The notes: generated by a model from the sequence alone, not told the origin. A stretch of 64,000 nucleotides of DNA from Pseudomonas sp. KBW05 (GCF_003852405.1 NZ_QAJM01000001.1:62001-126000), one strand, 5' to 3'. Positions 1 to 9,863 are shown, counted from the first letter of the stretch. Made by a program: numbers and translations.

Positions 1-1
1 G

Positions 2-2164
2 GGCAGCTTGATTGCCTATCAACTGGGATTGGCTGGGGTGAAGGTGCTGGTGCTGGAATCCGGCCCGGAAATCCCGGCGAACCGTAACCAGTACCTGGAG
101 CGGTTCTATACCGCCACCCTGAAAACCCCGGAATCGCCCTACCCACCCGTCAGCACCCTGAGCCCGGCGCGCAACCCGGCCGAGCAAAACGCACCGCGTG
201 CAACCATCGCCGACCTGATCCTGGGTTGGAACAACCCCGACGTCAGCTACCTGGTGCAAAAAGGCCCGCTGCCGTTTACCAGCACCTACGAGCGCGTGGG
301 CGGCGGCACCACCTGGCATTGGGTGGCGACGTGCCTGCGCATGTTGCCGAATGACTTTCGCCTGAAGTCGCTGTACGGCGTCGGGGTGGATTGGCCGATC
401 AGCTACAACGACCTGCAAAGCGCGTATTGCCGCGCCGAGGCGGAAATCGGCGTGGCGGCCAACGTGGCCGACCAGGGCTACCTGGGCATTACCTTCCCCG
501 CCAACTATGAGTTCCCGATGACCAGCATCCCGCTGTCGCTGGTGGATGGCAGCTTTGTCAGCGCGGTGCAGGGCCAGTCGTTCCAGGGCTTGCCCCTGGT
601 GGTCAGCCCGACCCCGGCCGGGCGCAATTCGCAGCCCTATGCCGGGCGCCGGGTGTGTGCGGGCAATACCAATTGCACACCGATCTGCCCGATCCAGGCC
701 AAGTACGACGCCACGGTGACGATGAATAACGCGCTCAACACCGGCAATGTGCGCATCTTGTACAAAACCGTGGCGAGCAAGGTCACCGTGGCGGCGGACA
801 AGACCATCAGTGGCATCGAGTTCATCCAGTATCAACTGGGCGACGGGCCGGCGACCGGCACCGGCGTGGCCATCGGGCAGCGTTATGTGATCGCCGCCCA
901 TGCGATCGAGACGCCCAAGCTGCTGCTCAATTCCACCAGCAGCGCCTGGCCCAACGGCGTGGCCAACAGCAGCGGCCAGGTCGGCCGTAGCCTGGCGGAC
1001 CACCCGATCTACCTGGCCTGGGGCTTGATGCCCGAAGGCAAGACGGTGTTCCCGTACCGGGGGCCGGTGTCCACATCGGGCATTGAAAGCCTGCGCGACG
1101 GGGCGTTTCGCAGCCAGCGTGCGGCGTGGCGGATCGAGATCGGCAATGAAGGCTTCAACTGGCCGATTGGCGATCCCTACACCACCGTCGCCGACCTCAT
1201 CGATGGCACCAACGTCAGCCGCACCAACCCGCTGCCCAATGCGAGCGGCGCCTCGCAAGTGCTGTTCGGCACGGCGCTGGTGCAACAGTTGAACAACCTG
1301 CTGACCCGGCAATTTCGCGTGGGCTTCCTGGTGGAGCAAGTCGAGGACGACCCCAACAACGCCAACTGCTACATCGTGCCGTCCAGCCAATACAAGGATC
1401 GCCTGGGCATTCCGCGCCCGGAAATCCACTACGACCTGTCGGACTACACCAAGGAGGGCTTCAAGCAGGCGCGCATCCTGGCCAGCCACGTCATCACCGA
1501 ACTGCTCGGGGCAACGGAACTGACCGCCGACATCCCGCCGGGGGTGTTCGTCTACCAGGGCGAATCCTATTCGTTCCAGGGCGCCGGGCATTTGATGGGC
1601 ACCTACCGCATGGGCGCCGATCCGAAAACCTCGGTGGTGGACAAGTACCAGCGCAGTTGGGACCACGCCAACCTGTTCCTGGTGGGTGACGGCGTGTTCC
1701 CCAGCACCGGCACGTCCAACCCCAGCCTGACCATTGCCGCGCTGTCGATCCAGGCCGGTGACACCCTGTGCAACGACCTCAAGGCCGTGACCGTGCAGGT
1801 GCAGGCCAACCAGCCGTGGCAAGGCACCGGCGTGCAGATCAGCGGGCCGAGCCCACGCCTGGTGCGCTACGTGAGCGGCAAATGGCTGGCGAGCCCGGTG
1901 GGCGGGATGGTGGATGGCAATGGCAGCCCGGGGTTGATCGCCAAGGCGGGCTATACGTTGCCGGGGGCCAATGAAGGCGCGTTGATTGGGCGTGTGGGCA
2001 GTGGGGGGACGCCGTTTTTGGTGGGGGATTTGGCAGAGGTTCCACCGGGTGAGACGGGGGAATTGCAGCTGTGTATCAATGATGATCTGGAGGGAAGGTA
2101 TGGGATTGGGCTGGGGGATAACCAAGGGGCACTGACGGTGCAGGTGGGGTTCGGCACGTTGTAG
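2..2164 (+). CDS. GMC-family FAD oxidoreductase with C-terminal LecA-like domain, 5' truncated
   Basis: The reading frame is open to the left edge and enters inside the FAD-binding Rossmann motif (GSLIAYQL followed by VKVLVLESGP), so the true start lies upstream. A late NPSLTIAALS segment is the C-terminal signature of GMC flavoproteins (choline, gluconate and glucose dehydrogenase relatives), which oxidise alcohol or sugar hydroxyls with FAD. From about base 1795 the protein continues with roughly 120 residues outside the GMC fold: GALIGRVGSGGTPFLVGD, then LQLCINDD and a DNQGALTVQVG ending. This matches the beta-sandwich pattern of the galactophilic lectin PA-IL (LecA). The oxidoreductase family is clear; the lectin-like tail is a pattern match. 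Substrate is unknown. No downstream partner is close, since the next gene begins 300 bases on. Confidence 0.85.
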   Translation, partial: GSLIAYQLGLAGVKVLVLESGPEIPANRNQYLERFYTATLKTPESPYPPVSTLSPARNPAEQNAPRATIADLILGWNNPDVSYLVQKGPLPFTSTYERVGGGTTWHWVATCLRMLPNDFRLKSLYGVGVDWPISYNDLQSAYCRAEAEIGVAANVADQGYLGITFPANYEFPMTSIPLSLVDGSFVSAVQGQSFQGLPLVVSPTPAGRNSQPYAGRRVCAGNTNCTPICPIQAKYDATVTMNNALNTGNVRILYKTVASKVTVAADKTISGIEFIQYQLGDGPATGTGVAIGQRYVIAAHAIETPKLLLNSTSSAWPNGVANSSGQVGRSLADHPIYLAWGLMPEGKTVFPYRGPVSTSGIESLRDGAFRSQRAAWRIEIGNEGFNWPIGDPYTTVADLIDGTNVSRTNPLPNASGASQVLFGTALVQQLNNLLTRQFRVGFLVEQVEDDPNNANCYIVPSSQYKDRLGIPRPEIHYDLSDYTKEGFKQARILASHVITELLGATELTADIPPGVFVYQGESYSFQGAGHLMGTYRMGADPKTSVVDKYQRSWDHANLFLVGDGVFPSTGTSNPSLTIAALSIQAGDTLCNDLKAVTVQVQANQPWQGTGVQISGPSPRLVRYVSGKWLASPVGGMVDGNGSPGLIAKAGYTLPGANEGALIGRVGSGGTPFLVGDLAEVPPGETGELQLCINDDLEGRYGIGLGDNQGALTVQVGFGTL

Positions 2165-2209
2165 CCGGGGCACACAAACCACTGCCTACCTGATACATGG
2201 AGATCCAAA

Positions 2210-2233
2210 TGTGGGAGCGGGCCCGCTCCCACA
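2210..2233. repeat. REP-like palindrome (TGTGGGAGCGGG arms)
   Basis: A perfect 24-base palindrome whose arm is TGTGGGAGCGGG lies 45 bases after the GMC gene stop. This sequence type is a familiar intergenic repeat of fluorescent pseudomonads. A second partial arm (GCTCCCACAG) follows at 2250-2259. It may also act as a transcript-end hairpin for the oxidoreductase gene. Confidence 0.7.
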
Positions 2234-2363
2234 CAAACCAGCTCCCACAGTTTTGACCGAGTACGGCAGAGACTTCTGCATACCCTGCAACAGTCCTTTG
2301 TCATCAATGACATTGATAGCACCCTAACGAAACACCCATCCTAGAGGGCTTTCTCGCCGCTTA

Positions 2364-2380
2364 TATCATTCCGAATGATA
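2364..2380. promoter_or_regulatory. Candidate operator upstream of the RND efflux operon
   Basis: Perfect inverted repeat TATCATT-CCG-AATGATA, 84 bases before the chosen mexE start. Its size and T-N11-A core fit a LysR-type regulator box. mexEF-oprN operons are classically activated by the LysR protein MexT, but no mexT-like gene is in this window, so the link to MexT is inference. Confidence 0.45.
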
Positions 2381-2464
2381 GTTACCTTTGCTTCATTCGA
2401 TTCGTGACATAGCACCCCGCCGCGCATGATCCGCCCATCTCAAATACATTGGCGGATGCACCTC

Positions 2465-3706
2465 ATGGAACAGTCACTCAAACATTTGCGCTTCCCCCTG
2501 GCGATCCTGGCCGTGGTGGTGATGAGCGCGTGCGGCAAGACCCCGGAACAAGCGGCCGCCATGCCAGCTGCCAAAGTCAGCGTGGCCAAGGTGCTGGAAC
2601 AGCCGGTGAACGAGTGGGATGAATTCACCGGCCGCCTGGAAGCGCCGGAGACTGTGCAGATCCGTCCGCGGGTGTCGGGCCAGATCGATCAGGTGGCCTT
2701 CATCGAAGGTGCACTGGTAAAGAAAGGCGACCTGCTGTTCCAGATCGACCCGCGTCCGTTCCAGGCTGAAGTGCGCCGCCTCGAAGCCCAGCTGCAACAA
2801 ACCCGTGCCGCCGCCAGCCGCAGCGACAACGAAGCGCAACGCGGTGAACGCCTGCGCCAGAGCAATGCGATCTCCGCCGAACTGGCCGACTCGCGCACCA
2901 CCGCCGCCCAGGAAGCCCGCGCCGCGGTCGCCGGGATCCAGGCGCAGTTGGACCTGGCCAAGCTGAACCTGAGCTTTACCCGCGTGACCTCGCCCATCAG
3001 CGGCCGTGTCAGCCGTGCGGAAATCACCGCCGGCAACCTGGTGACCGCCGACGTGACCGCGCTGACCAGCGTGGTCTCCACCGACAAGGTCTACGCCTAC
3101 TTCGACGCCGATGAGCGCGTGTTCCTCAAGTACACCGAACTGGCGCGCCAAGGCCGTCGCGGTGCGACCACCCCGGTGTACCTGGGCCTGTCCAACGAAA
3201 GCGGCAACCCGCACCAGGGCCAGATGAACTTCGTCGACAACCAGGTCAACCCGGCCACCGGCACCATCCGTGGGCGTGCAGTGTTCGACAACGCGGACGG
3301 CCGCTACACCCCGGGCCTGTACGCGCGCTTGAAGCTGGTCGGCAGCGGCACCTACTCCGCCGTGTTGATCAACGACGAGGCCGTCGGCACTGACCTGGGC
3401 AAGAAATTCGTGCTGGTGATGGAAGGCGACAAGCCGGCGTATCGCTCGGTGGAACTGGGGCCGAAAATCGAAGGTTTGCGCATCGTGCGCAGTGGCCTGG
3501 GCAAGGACGACACCATCGTCGTCAAAGGCTTGCAGCGCATCCGCCCAGGCTCGCCGGTTGCCCCGGAAACCATCCCGATGGCCAGCAAGGAAACCCTCGC
3601 CGCCTTGGCCCAACAACGACAAGCGCTTGAAGCCAGCAACCTGGAGCAAGTGGCGCCGGAAAAAACCGCGCCCAAGCTCGCAGCCGTTGCGACTCCACGC
3701 GGTTAA
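2465..3706 (+). CDS. mexE: RND efflux periplasmic adaptor (MexE-like)
   Basis: Membrane fusion protein that links an inner-membrane RND pump to an outer-membrane channel. The start at 2465 gives 413 residues, matching the usual MexE length. It places a lipoprotein signal at the N terminus (hydrophobic run, then lipobox MSAC), so the mature protein is lipid-anchored in the periplasm. An upstream ATG at 2426 would add 13 unlikely residues. The order is the usual lipoyl/hairpin/beta-barrel one: VRPRV-type barrel strand, hairpin around residues 95-160 with repeated heptads, then the second lipoyl half (SPISGRVSRAEI). It is first in an operon with mexF 15 bases downstream. Specific assignment to MexE rather than another adaptor rests on length and on the neighbouring 1059-residue pump. 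Confidence 0.88.
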   Translation: MEQSLKHLRFPLAILAVVVMSACGKTPEQAAAMPAAKVSVAKVLEQPVNEWDEFTGRLEAPETVQIRPRVSGQIDQVAFIEGALVKKGDLLFQIDPRPFQAEVRRLEAQLQQTRAAASRSDNEAQRGERLRQSNAISAELADSRTTAAQEARAAVAGIQAQLDLAKLNLSFTRVTSPISGRVSRAEITAGNLVTADVTALTSVVSTDKVYAYFDADERVFLKYTELARQGRRGATTPVYLGLSNESGNPHQGQMNFVDNQVNPATGTIRGRAVFDNADGRYTPGLYARLKLVGSGTYSAVLINDEAVGTDLGKKFVLVMEGDKPAYRSVELGPKIEGLRIVRSGLGKDDTIVVKGLQRIRPGSPVAPETIPMASKETLAALAQQRQALEASNLEQVAPEKTAPKLAAVATPRG

Positions 3707-3721
3707 GGGATACGACTCAAG

Positions 3722-6700
3722 ATGAATTTTTCCAAGTTCTTCATTTCGCGGCCGATCTTCGCAGCGGTGCTGTCGCTGCTGATTTTGATCGCCGGTGCGA
3801 TCTCGCTGTTCCAATTGCCGATCAGCGAATACCCGGAAGTGGTACCGCCGACCGTGGTGGTGCGTGCCAACTTCCCCGGCGCCAACCCCAAGGTCATCGG
3901 TGAAACCGTGGCCGCGCCGCTGGAGCAAGCCATCACCGGTGTCGAGAACATGCTGTACATGTCCTCGCAATCCACCGCCGACGGCAAGCTGACCCTGACC
4001 ATCACCTTCGCCCTGGGCACCGACCTGGACAACGCGCAGGTGCAGGTGCAAAACCGTGTGACGCGGACTCAGCCAAAACTGCCTGAGGAAGTGACACGTA
4101 TCGGTATCACCGTGGACAAGGCCTCCCCCGACCTGACCATGGTGGTGCACTTGACCTCCCCGGATCAGCGCTACGACATGCTCTACCTGTCCAACTATGC
4201 CTTGCTCAACGTCAAGGATGAGCTGGCGCGACTGGGCGGCGTGGGTGACGTGCAGCTGTTCGGCATGGGCGACTATTCCCTGCGTGTGTGGCTGGACCCG
4301 AACAAGACCGCTTCGCGCAATTTGACGGCGACGGATGTAGTCACCGCGATCCGCGAGCAGAACCGCCAGGTGGCCGCCGGTGCCTTGGGTGCGCAACCTG
4401 CACCGAATGCCACCAGCTTCCAATTGTCGGTGAACACTCAAGGCCGTCTGGTGACGGAAGAAGAGTTCGAGAACATCATCATTCGCTCCGGCGATAACGG
4501 TGAGATCACCCGTTTGAAAGACATCGCACGGGTCGAGCTGGGTTCCAGCCAATACGCCCTGCGTTCGTTGCTCAACAACCAGCCGGCGGTGGCGATCCCG
4601 ATCTTCCAGCGCCCGGGTTCCAACGCGATCGAGATCTCCAACGAAGTGCGCGGCAAGATGGAAGAGCTGAAAAAGAGCTTCCCGCAGGGCATGGACTACA
4701 GCATCGTCTATGACCCGACCATCTTCGTGCGTGGCTCCATCGAAGCGGTGGTGCACACACTGTTCGAAGCGCTGATCCTGGTTGTTCTGGTAGTGATCCT
4801 GTTCCTGCAAACCTGGCGCGCCTCGATCATTCCGTTGGTGGCAGTGCCGGTATCGTTGATCGGTACGTTTGCGGTGATGCACCTGTTTGGCTTCTCGCTC
4901 AACGCGCTGTCGCTGTTCGGCCTGGTACTGGCGATCGGTATCGTGGTGGACGACGCCATCGTGGTGGTGGAGAACGTCGAACGGAACATCGAGCTGGGCC
5001 TGGAACCGTTCCCGGCCACAGAAAAAGCCATGAGCGAAGTGACCGGTCCGATCATTGCCACGGCGTTGGTGCTGTGTGCGGTGTTCATTCCGGCTGCGTT
5101 TATCAGCGGCTTGACCGGGCAGTTCTACAAGCAGTTCGCCTTGACCATTGCGATCTCGACCGTGATCTCGGCGTTCAACTCGCTGACCTTGTCGCCGGCC
5201 CTCGCTGCGGTGTTGCTCAAGAGCCACAACGCACCGAAAGACCGTTTCTCCAAGGTGCTCGACGCGCTGCTGGGCGGCTGGTTGTTCAAACCGTTCAACC
5301 GCTTCTTCGAGAAAGCCAGCCATGGTTACGTCGGCACCGTACGCCGAGTGATTCGCGGCAGCGGCATCGCCCTGTTCCTGTACGCCGGCCTGATGGTGCT
5401 GACCTGGTTCGGTTTTGCCCACACCCCGACCGGTTTCGTACCGGCCCAGGACAAGCAATACCTGGTGGCCTTCGCCCAACTGCCGGACGCCGCCAGCCTG
5501 GACCGTACCGAAGATGTGATCAAACGCATGTCCGATATCGCCCTCAAGCAGCCGGGCGTGGAAGCAGCGGTCGCCTTCCCGGGCCTGTCGATCAACGGCT
5601 TCACCAACAGCCCGAACAGCGGCATCGTGTTTGTCACCTTGAAGCCGTTCGATGAGCGTAAAGACCCAAGCATGTCGGCCGGGGCGATTGCCGGTGCGCT
5701 GAACGGCAAGTACAGCGACATCCAGGAAGCCTACATGGCGATCTTCCCACCGCCGCCGGTACAGGGCCTGGGTACGATTGGCGGGTTCCGCCTGCAGATC
5801 GAAGACCGTGGCAACCTGGGTTACGACGAGTTGTACAAAGAAGTGCAGAACGTCATCACCAAGAGCCACAACGTGCCGGAACTGTTCGGCCTGTTCACCA
5901 GCTACACGGTCAACGTGCCCCAGGTCGATGCCGCCATCGACCGCGAAAAGGCCAAGACCCACGGCGTGGCGATCAGCGACATCTTCGACACCCTGCAGAT
6001 CTACCTGGGCTCGTTGTATGCCAACGACTTCAACCGCTTTGGCCGTACCTACCAGGTCAACGTGCAGGCTGAGCAGCAGTTCCGCCTCGACGAAGACCAG
6101 ATCGGCCAGCTGAAAGTACGCAACAACAAAGGCGAGATGATCCCGCTGGCGACCTTTATCAAGGTCAGCGACACCTCGGGCCCGGACCGCGTGATGCACT
6201 ACAACGGCTTTATCACCGCCGAGATCAACGGCAACGCGGCACCGGGCTACAGCTCGGGCCAGGCGGAAGCAGCAATCGAGAAACTGCTGAAAGAGGAACT
6301 GCCCAACGGCATGACCTACGAGTGGACCGACCTGACGTATCAGCAAATCCTCTCGGGCAACACTGCACTGTTCGTGTTCCCGCTGTGTGTGCTGCTGGCG
6401 TTCCTGGTACTGGCGGCCCAATACGAAAGCTGGAGCCTGCCACTGGCGGTGATCCTGATCGTACCGATGACCCTGCTGTCGGCCATCACCGGGGTGATTA
6501 TCTCCGGCGGCGACAACAACATCTTCACCCAGATCGGCCTGATCGTACTGGTGGGCCTGGCGTGCAAGAACGCGATTCTGATCGTCGAGTTTGCCAAGGA
6601 TAAACAGGCGGAGGGGCTTGACCCGCTGGCTGCGGTGCTGGAGGCGTGCCGTCTGCGTCTGCGGCCGATCCTGATGACCTCGTTCGCGTTCATCATGGGT

Positions 6701-6901
6701 GTGGTGCCACTGGTGTTGTCCAGCGGTGCCGGTGCCGAGATGCGTCATGCCATGGGTGTGGCGGTGTTCTCCGGGATGATCGGCGTGACCTTCTTCGGTC
6801 TGTTGCTGACGCCAGTGTTCTACGTACTGATCCGTCGCTATGTGGAGCGCAGCGAAGCGCGCAAAGCGGCCAAGGCCTTGAAGCTGGAGACACAGCAATG
6901 A
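3722..6901 (+). CDS. mexF: RND efflux inner-membrane transporter (MexF-like)
   Basis: Proton-driven multidrug exporter of the HAE-1 RND family. At 1059 residues it is close to MexF, and it has the duplicated layout of 12 transmembrane helices with two large periplasmic loops. The N terminus (FFISRPIFAAVLS) is typical. The proton-relay aspartate pair is present as VVDDA at residues 410-411, and the second half carries the matching LVGLACKNAILIVEFAK helix. By family precedent it would export chloramphenicol, quinolone or quorum-signal type substrates. The stop codon overlaps the next start as ATGA, indicating translational coupling to the channel gene. Confidence 0.92.
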   Translation: MNFSKFFISRPIFAAVLSLLILIAGAISLFQLPISEYPEVVPPTVVVRANFPGANPKVIGETVAAPLEQAITGVENMLYMSSQSTADGKLTLTITFALGTDLDNAQVQVQNRVTRTQPKLPEEVTRIGITVDKASPDLTMVVHLTSPDQRYDMLYLSNYALLNVKDELARLGGVGDVQLFGMGDYSLRVWLDPNKTASRNLTATDVVTAIREQNRQVAAGALGAQPAPNATSFQLSVNTQGRLVTEEEFENIIIRSGDNGEITRLKDIARVELGSSQYALRSLLNNQPAVAIPIFQRPGSNAIEISNEVRGKMEELKKSFPQGMDYSIVYDPTIFVRGSIEAVVHTLFEALILVVLVVILFLQTWRASIIPLVAVPVSLIGTFAVMHLFGFSLNALSLFGLVLAIGIVVDDAIVVVENVERNIELGLEPFPATEKAMSEVTGPIIATALVLCAVFIPAAFISGLTGQFYKQFALTIAISTVISAFNSLTLSPALAAVLLKSHNAPKDRFSKVLDALLGGWLFKPFNRFFEKASHGYVGTVRRVIRGSGIALFLYAGLMVLTWFGFAHTPTGFVPAQDKQYLVAFAQLPDAASLDRTEDVIKRMSDIALKQPGVEAAVAFPGLSINGFTNSPNSGIVFVTLKPFDERKDPSMSAGAIAGALNGKYSDIQEAYMAIFPPPPVQGLGTIGGFRLQIEDRGNLGYDELYKEVQNVITKSHNVPELFGLFTSYTVNVPQVDAAIDREKAKTHGVAISDIFDTLQIYLGSLYANDFNRFGRTYQVNVQAEQQFRLDEDQIGQLKVRNNKGEMIPLATFIKVSDTSGPDRVMHYNGFITAEINGNAAPGYSSGQAEAAIEKLLKEELPNGMTYEWTDLTYQQILSGNTALFVFPLCVLLAFLVLAAQYESWSLPLAVILIVPMTLLSAITGVIISGGDNNIFTQIGLIVLVGLACKNAILIVEFAKDKQAEGLDPLAAVLEACRLRLRPILMTSFAFIMGVVPLVLSSGAGAEMRHAMGVAVFSGMIGVTFFGLLLTPVFYVLIRRYVERSEARKAAKALKLETQQ

Positions 6902-8313
6902 GCGTGAAAGTATTCCTGCCGAGCTTGCTGGTACTGGCGCTGAGCGCCTGTGCCGTGGGCCCGGACTACAAAACCGAGAACCTGGAGGCGGCCAATATCA
7001 CGGCCGCCGCCGACACCAAGAGCTATGACCACGCCAAGTACGAAGGCATCTGGTGGCAGCAGTTCGAGGATCCGACCCTCAACCAACTGGTGACCCAATC
7101 GTTGAGCGGCAACCGCGACCTGCGGGTGGCGTTTGCCCGCCTGCGCGCCGCCCGGGCGATCCGTGATGATGCGGCCAACGACATCATGCCGGTGGTCACC
7201 TCCCGTGCCAGCAGCGATGTGGGCAAGGGCCAGATCCCCGGCCAGACCACCAAGCGCGTCACCAGCGAGCGCTATGACCTGGGCCTGGACATGGCCTGGG
7301 AAGTGGATTTGTTCGGGCGCATCCGCCGCAACCTGGAGGCCAGCGACGCTGACCAACAAGTGGCAGAAGCGGACCTGTATCAACTGCAAGTCACCATGAT
7401 TGCCGAGTTGGTGGATGCCTACGGGCAACTGCGCGGCGCGCAACTGCGTGAGCGCATCGCCCTGGACAACCTGAAAAACCAGCAGGAATCGCGCACCATC
7501 ACCGTCAGCCTGCGGGATGCCGGGGTTGGCGACCAGCTGGACGTGGAACGGGCAGACGCCCGCCTGGCGGCGGTCGAAGCCAGCGTGCCGCAACTGCAAG
7601 CCGAGCAAGTGCGCGAGCGCAACCGCATCGCCACCCTCCTCGGCCAGCGCCCGGACAAGCTGAGCGTGGACCTCAGCCCGAAAGACCTGCCGGCGATTGC
7701 CAAGGCGTTGCCGATTGGAGACCCGGGGCAACTGCTGCAACGGCGCCCGGACATCCTCAGCGCCGAACGCAAACTGGCCGCCGCCACCGCGCGGATCGGC
7801 GTGGCCAAGGCCGACCTGTTCCCACGGGTCAGCCTCAGCGGCTTCCTCGGTTTCACCGCCGGGCGCGGTTCGCAGATCGGCTCGGCCGCGGCGAATGCCT
7901 GGTCCCTGGGCCCGAGCATCACCTGGGCCGCCTTTGACCTGGGCAGCGTGCGCGCGCGTTTGCGCGGTGCGAATGCCGAAGCGGACGGCGCGTTGGCGAC
8001 CTATGAGCAGCAAGTGTTGCTGGCGTTGGAAGAATCCGAGAATGCGTTCAGTGACTATGGCAAGCGGCAACAGCGCCTGGTCTCGCTGATCCGTCAGAGT
8101 GAGTCCAGCCGTGCGGCGGCGGACCTGGCGGCGATTCGTTACCGCGAAGGTACCGTGGATTTCCTGGTGCTGTTGGACGCGCAACGCGAGCGGTTGGCGG
8201 CGGAAGACTCCCAGGCCCAGGCCGAGGTGGATTTGTATCGCGGGATTGTGGCGATCTACAAGGCACTGGGCGGGGGTTGGCAGCCGGATACGGTGGTGGC
8301 CAGCGCGAAGTGA
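6898..8313 (+). CDS. oprN: RND outer-membrane channel lipoprotein (OprN-like)
   Basis: TolC-family outer-membrane factor completing the tripartite pump. The start overlaps the mexF stop by ATGA and gives 471 residues, the usual OprN size. The signal peptide ends in lipobox LSAC (Cys18), predicting N-terminal lipidation. Two OEP repeats follow, with the typical ARLRAAR and RPDILSAERKLAAATARIGVAKADLFPR-type helices. The three genes are contiguous, and a strong terminator lies 47 bases after the stop, so they form one transcription unit. Confidence 0.9.
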   Translation: MSVKVFLPSLLVLALSACAVGPDYKTENLEAANITAAADTKSYDHAKYEGIWWQQFEDPTLNQLVTQSLSGNRDLRVAFARLRAARAIRDDAANDIMPVVTSRASSDVGKGQIPGQTTKRVTSERYDLGLDMAWEVDLFGRIRRNLEASDADQQVAEADLYQLQVTMIAELVDAYGQLRGAQLRERIALDNLKNQQESRTITVSLRDAGVGDQLDVERADARLAAVEASVPQLQAEQVRERNRIATLLGQRPDKLSVDLSPKDLPAIAKALPIGDPGQLLQRRPDILSAERKLAAATARIGVAKADLFPRVSLSGFLGFTAGRGSQIGSAAANAWSLGPSITWAAFDLGSVRARLRGANAEADGALATYEQQVLLALEESENAFSDYGKRQQRLVSLIRQSESSRAAADLAAIRYREGTVDFLVLLDAQRERLAAEDSQAQAEVDLYRGIVAIYKALGGGWQPDTVVASAK

Positions 8314-8359
8314 TTTGATTTAAAGAGCTCCTTTGGTTGGTCGCATCCAGCCAATTTTT

Positions 8360-8395
8360 AGCCCCATGGTCCATTTGGTCGTGGGGCTTTTTTTT
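8360..8395 (+). terminator. Intrinsic terminator of the mexE-mexF-oprN operon
   Basis: Seven-base-pair stem AGCCCCA / TGGGGCT with a 15-base loop, followed directly by a run of eight T. It lies 47 bases after the oprN stop. Confidence 0.85.
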
Positions 8396-8622
8396 GAGGG
8401 TTTTTTGTGGGATTAGTCTGAAATAGTCGAGAGAATTATCTGTAGGCATTATGGAGTATTTCTGTAAGTTTATTCCTAGTCCTGCCCGAACAATGACTTC
8501 TGGCTTTTTTTGCATGAATAACATCGTACTACTCATACGCATTGATCGCGGAATGGCCATTAAAGAAAAAGCCTTGGACTCCGACAAATGGAAGTGACTT
8601 TCAATTTTTGGAGCGATTCATC

Positions 8623-9150
8623 ATGGCTATTCTGTTAACTGCCGAACAAATGCGTCATACGAAGGCAACCAATCCTTACCAGATCAAGAATCCTGGGCAG
8701 GTGACCAATCAGTTTACGATAACGGAAGCTTCTAAAGCGGCAGAAACTTTGAAGCTCGATGACCGCAGAGAAATCTCAGAACTGAAGAACTTCCTCAAAG
8801 CCTATGACATGACATCGATCAGCACGGATGAACTTAGAGCCGTAGGCCGCCGCCTTTACAACAGCGAGCTCATTAGTTATCGATCTTTCGGCATGTTCAT
8901 CACTGGGGACGGTGCAAATGATGCATCTGGAAAACCAACAGACACCCACGTCAAATTTAATGCCATCGCCCTGTTCAATGAAAAGCTTGAAGATACTCTT
9001 GCATTTTTTAAAAAAGAACCCTCACTGGCGCAAAGTGAAGGAGCGAGTGACCACCTACAGGGCATGGTTGATGCTAACCACGCAATAAACGCGTTGCTTT
9101 ACTTTGCCAACTCCAAAAGCACTGATTTATCGATTGACGAACGTGCCTGA
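8623..9150 (+). CDS. Hypothetical protein, 175 aa, with own terminator
   Basis: Function not recognised. The start at 8623 (MAILLTAEQM) is preceded by a GGAG-type ribosome site (TTGGAGCG) 8 bases upstream; an in-frame ATG at 8542 lacks one. The product is soluble and polar, with no signal peptide or membrane segment. An asparagine/serine-rich first 35 residues precede a helical body. Base composition is clearly AT-richer than the efflux operon, and the 227-base upstream gap is AT-rich, which suggests a foreign or fast-evolving gene. It is monocistronic, closed by a terminator 16 bases after the stop. Confidence 0.75.
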   Translation: MAILLTAEQMRHTKATNPYQIKNPGQVTNQFTITEASKAAETLKLDDRREISELKNFLKAYDMTSISTDELRAVGRRLYNSELISYRSFGMFITGDGANDASGKPTDTHVKFNAIALFNEKLEDTLAFFKKEPSLAQSEGASDHLQGMVDANHAINALLYFANSKSTDLSIDERA

Positions 9151-9165
9151 GGGGCGCGCAGTGGA

Positions 9166-9199
9166 CAGTGCGCTAAGCCCACTAGCGCACTGGTTTTTT
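9166..9199 (+). terminator. Intrinsic terminator
   Basis: Nine-base-pair perfect stem CAGTGCGCT / AGCGCACTG with a nine-base loop, then GTTTTTT. It ends the 175-aa gene and lies between convergent genes. Confidence 0.88.
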
Positions 9200-9206
9200 C
9201 AGCAGA

Positions 9207-9587
9207 TTAGCGCCCGAATCTCGTCGTGCCTGAATAAGCTTTAGGAAGATCGGCGCCATTTTTCACGCGCACTCGATAAGTCCCGAACGGACCATTGTAG
9301 GAGGCATTACCGCTGATACCAAAGGTCACCCTGTGCCATGAACTGCCTTCCTGTCTTTCAATGAATGTTTCCGGCGGACTACCCACGCCCAATGCTGAAA
9401 CGCGGGCTTCAATATTTGCATTTGAACAGCCATTGGCAGAAGTTATCGTGAACGGTCCATAAGCCGTATTCTCCAAGCCTCCCGACACAATCCCACTAAA
9501 GCTATCCGTTATATACAAGCACGCCGCAGACACCTGCGACGACATCACCATCAACACAGCAAACGGCACCGCAATAAGACTTTTCAT
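9207..9587 (-). CDS. Small secreted protein, 126 aa, unknown
   Basis: Not recognised. The start at 9587 has a GAGG site seven bases upstream; a GTG two codons earlier is less well placed. The N terminus (MKSLIAVPFAVLMVMSSQVSA) is a classical Sec signal peptide with an A-type cleavage site near residue 22. The mature part is about 100 residues, with two cysteines that could pair (ACLYI and NGCSN), many small residues and predicted beta strands. The gene is monocistronic, convergent with the 175-aa gene and separated from the AraC gene by a 270-base gap. Confidence 0.7.
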   Translation of the reverse strand: MKSLIAVPFAVLMVMSSQVSAACLYITDSFSGIVSGGLENTAYGPFTITSANGCSNANIEARVSALGVGSPPETFIERQEGSSWHRVTFGISGNASYNGPFGTYRVRVKNGADLPKAYSGTTRFGR

Positions 9588-9863
9588 GATCACACCTCAA
9601 AATCAAAATTAATTTTCAAATATGCACAGAAAGCCAATCTATTGGTTTATTTATCCATAGAATTCCCTCACAGCTAAACAGCTCGTTCAGCTTCCTGCAC
9701 GGCAGCCTAACGTCACTACGGCTGGCAGAAGGAAACACACGGTTTACTGTGCACGAATTCAGGCTTTGAATATGCCAGCCGCGTCCTAAAATCATTAAGG
9801 AACGCTCTGTCATATTAATTCGATGGAACGAGTCAGCTATATCCTAATCCCGCTCAGGAGCAA

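Noticed and set aside
2474-6898. 1474-codon open frame on the minus strand opposite mexE/mexF
   Set aside because: It is a shadow produced by GC3-biased codons of the efflux genes; composition (His/Arg/Gln-rich), no ribosome site and no family resemblance. The same applies to long antisense frames at 19247-20467, 21879-22901, 13341-14435 and 6838-8184.
9616-9813. 65-codon minus-strand frame upstream of the small secreted protein
   Set aside because: No ribosome site, no family pattern, lies in an AT-rich intergenic region.
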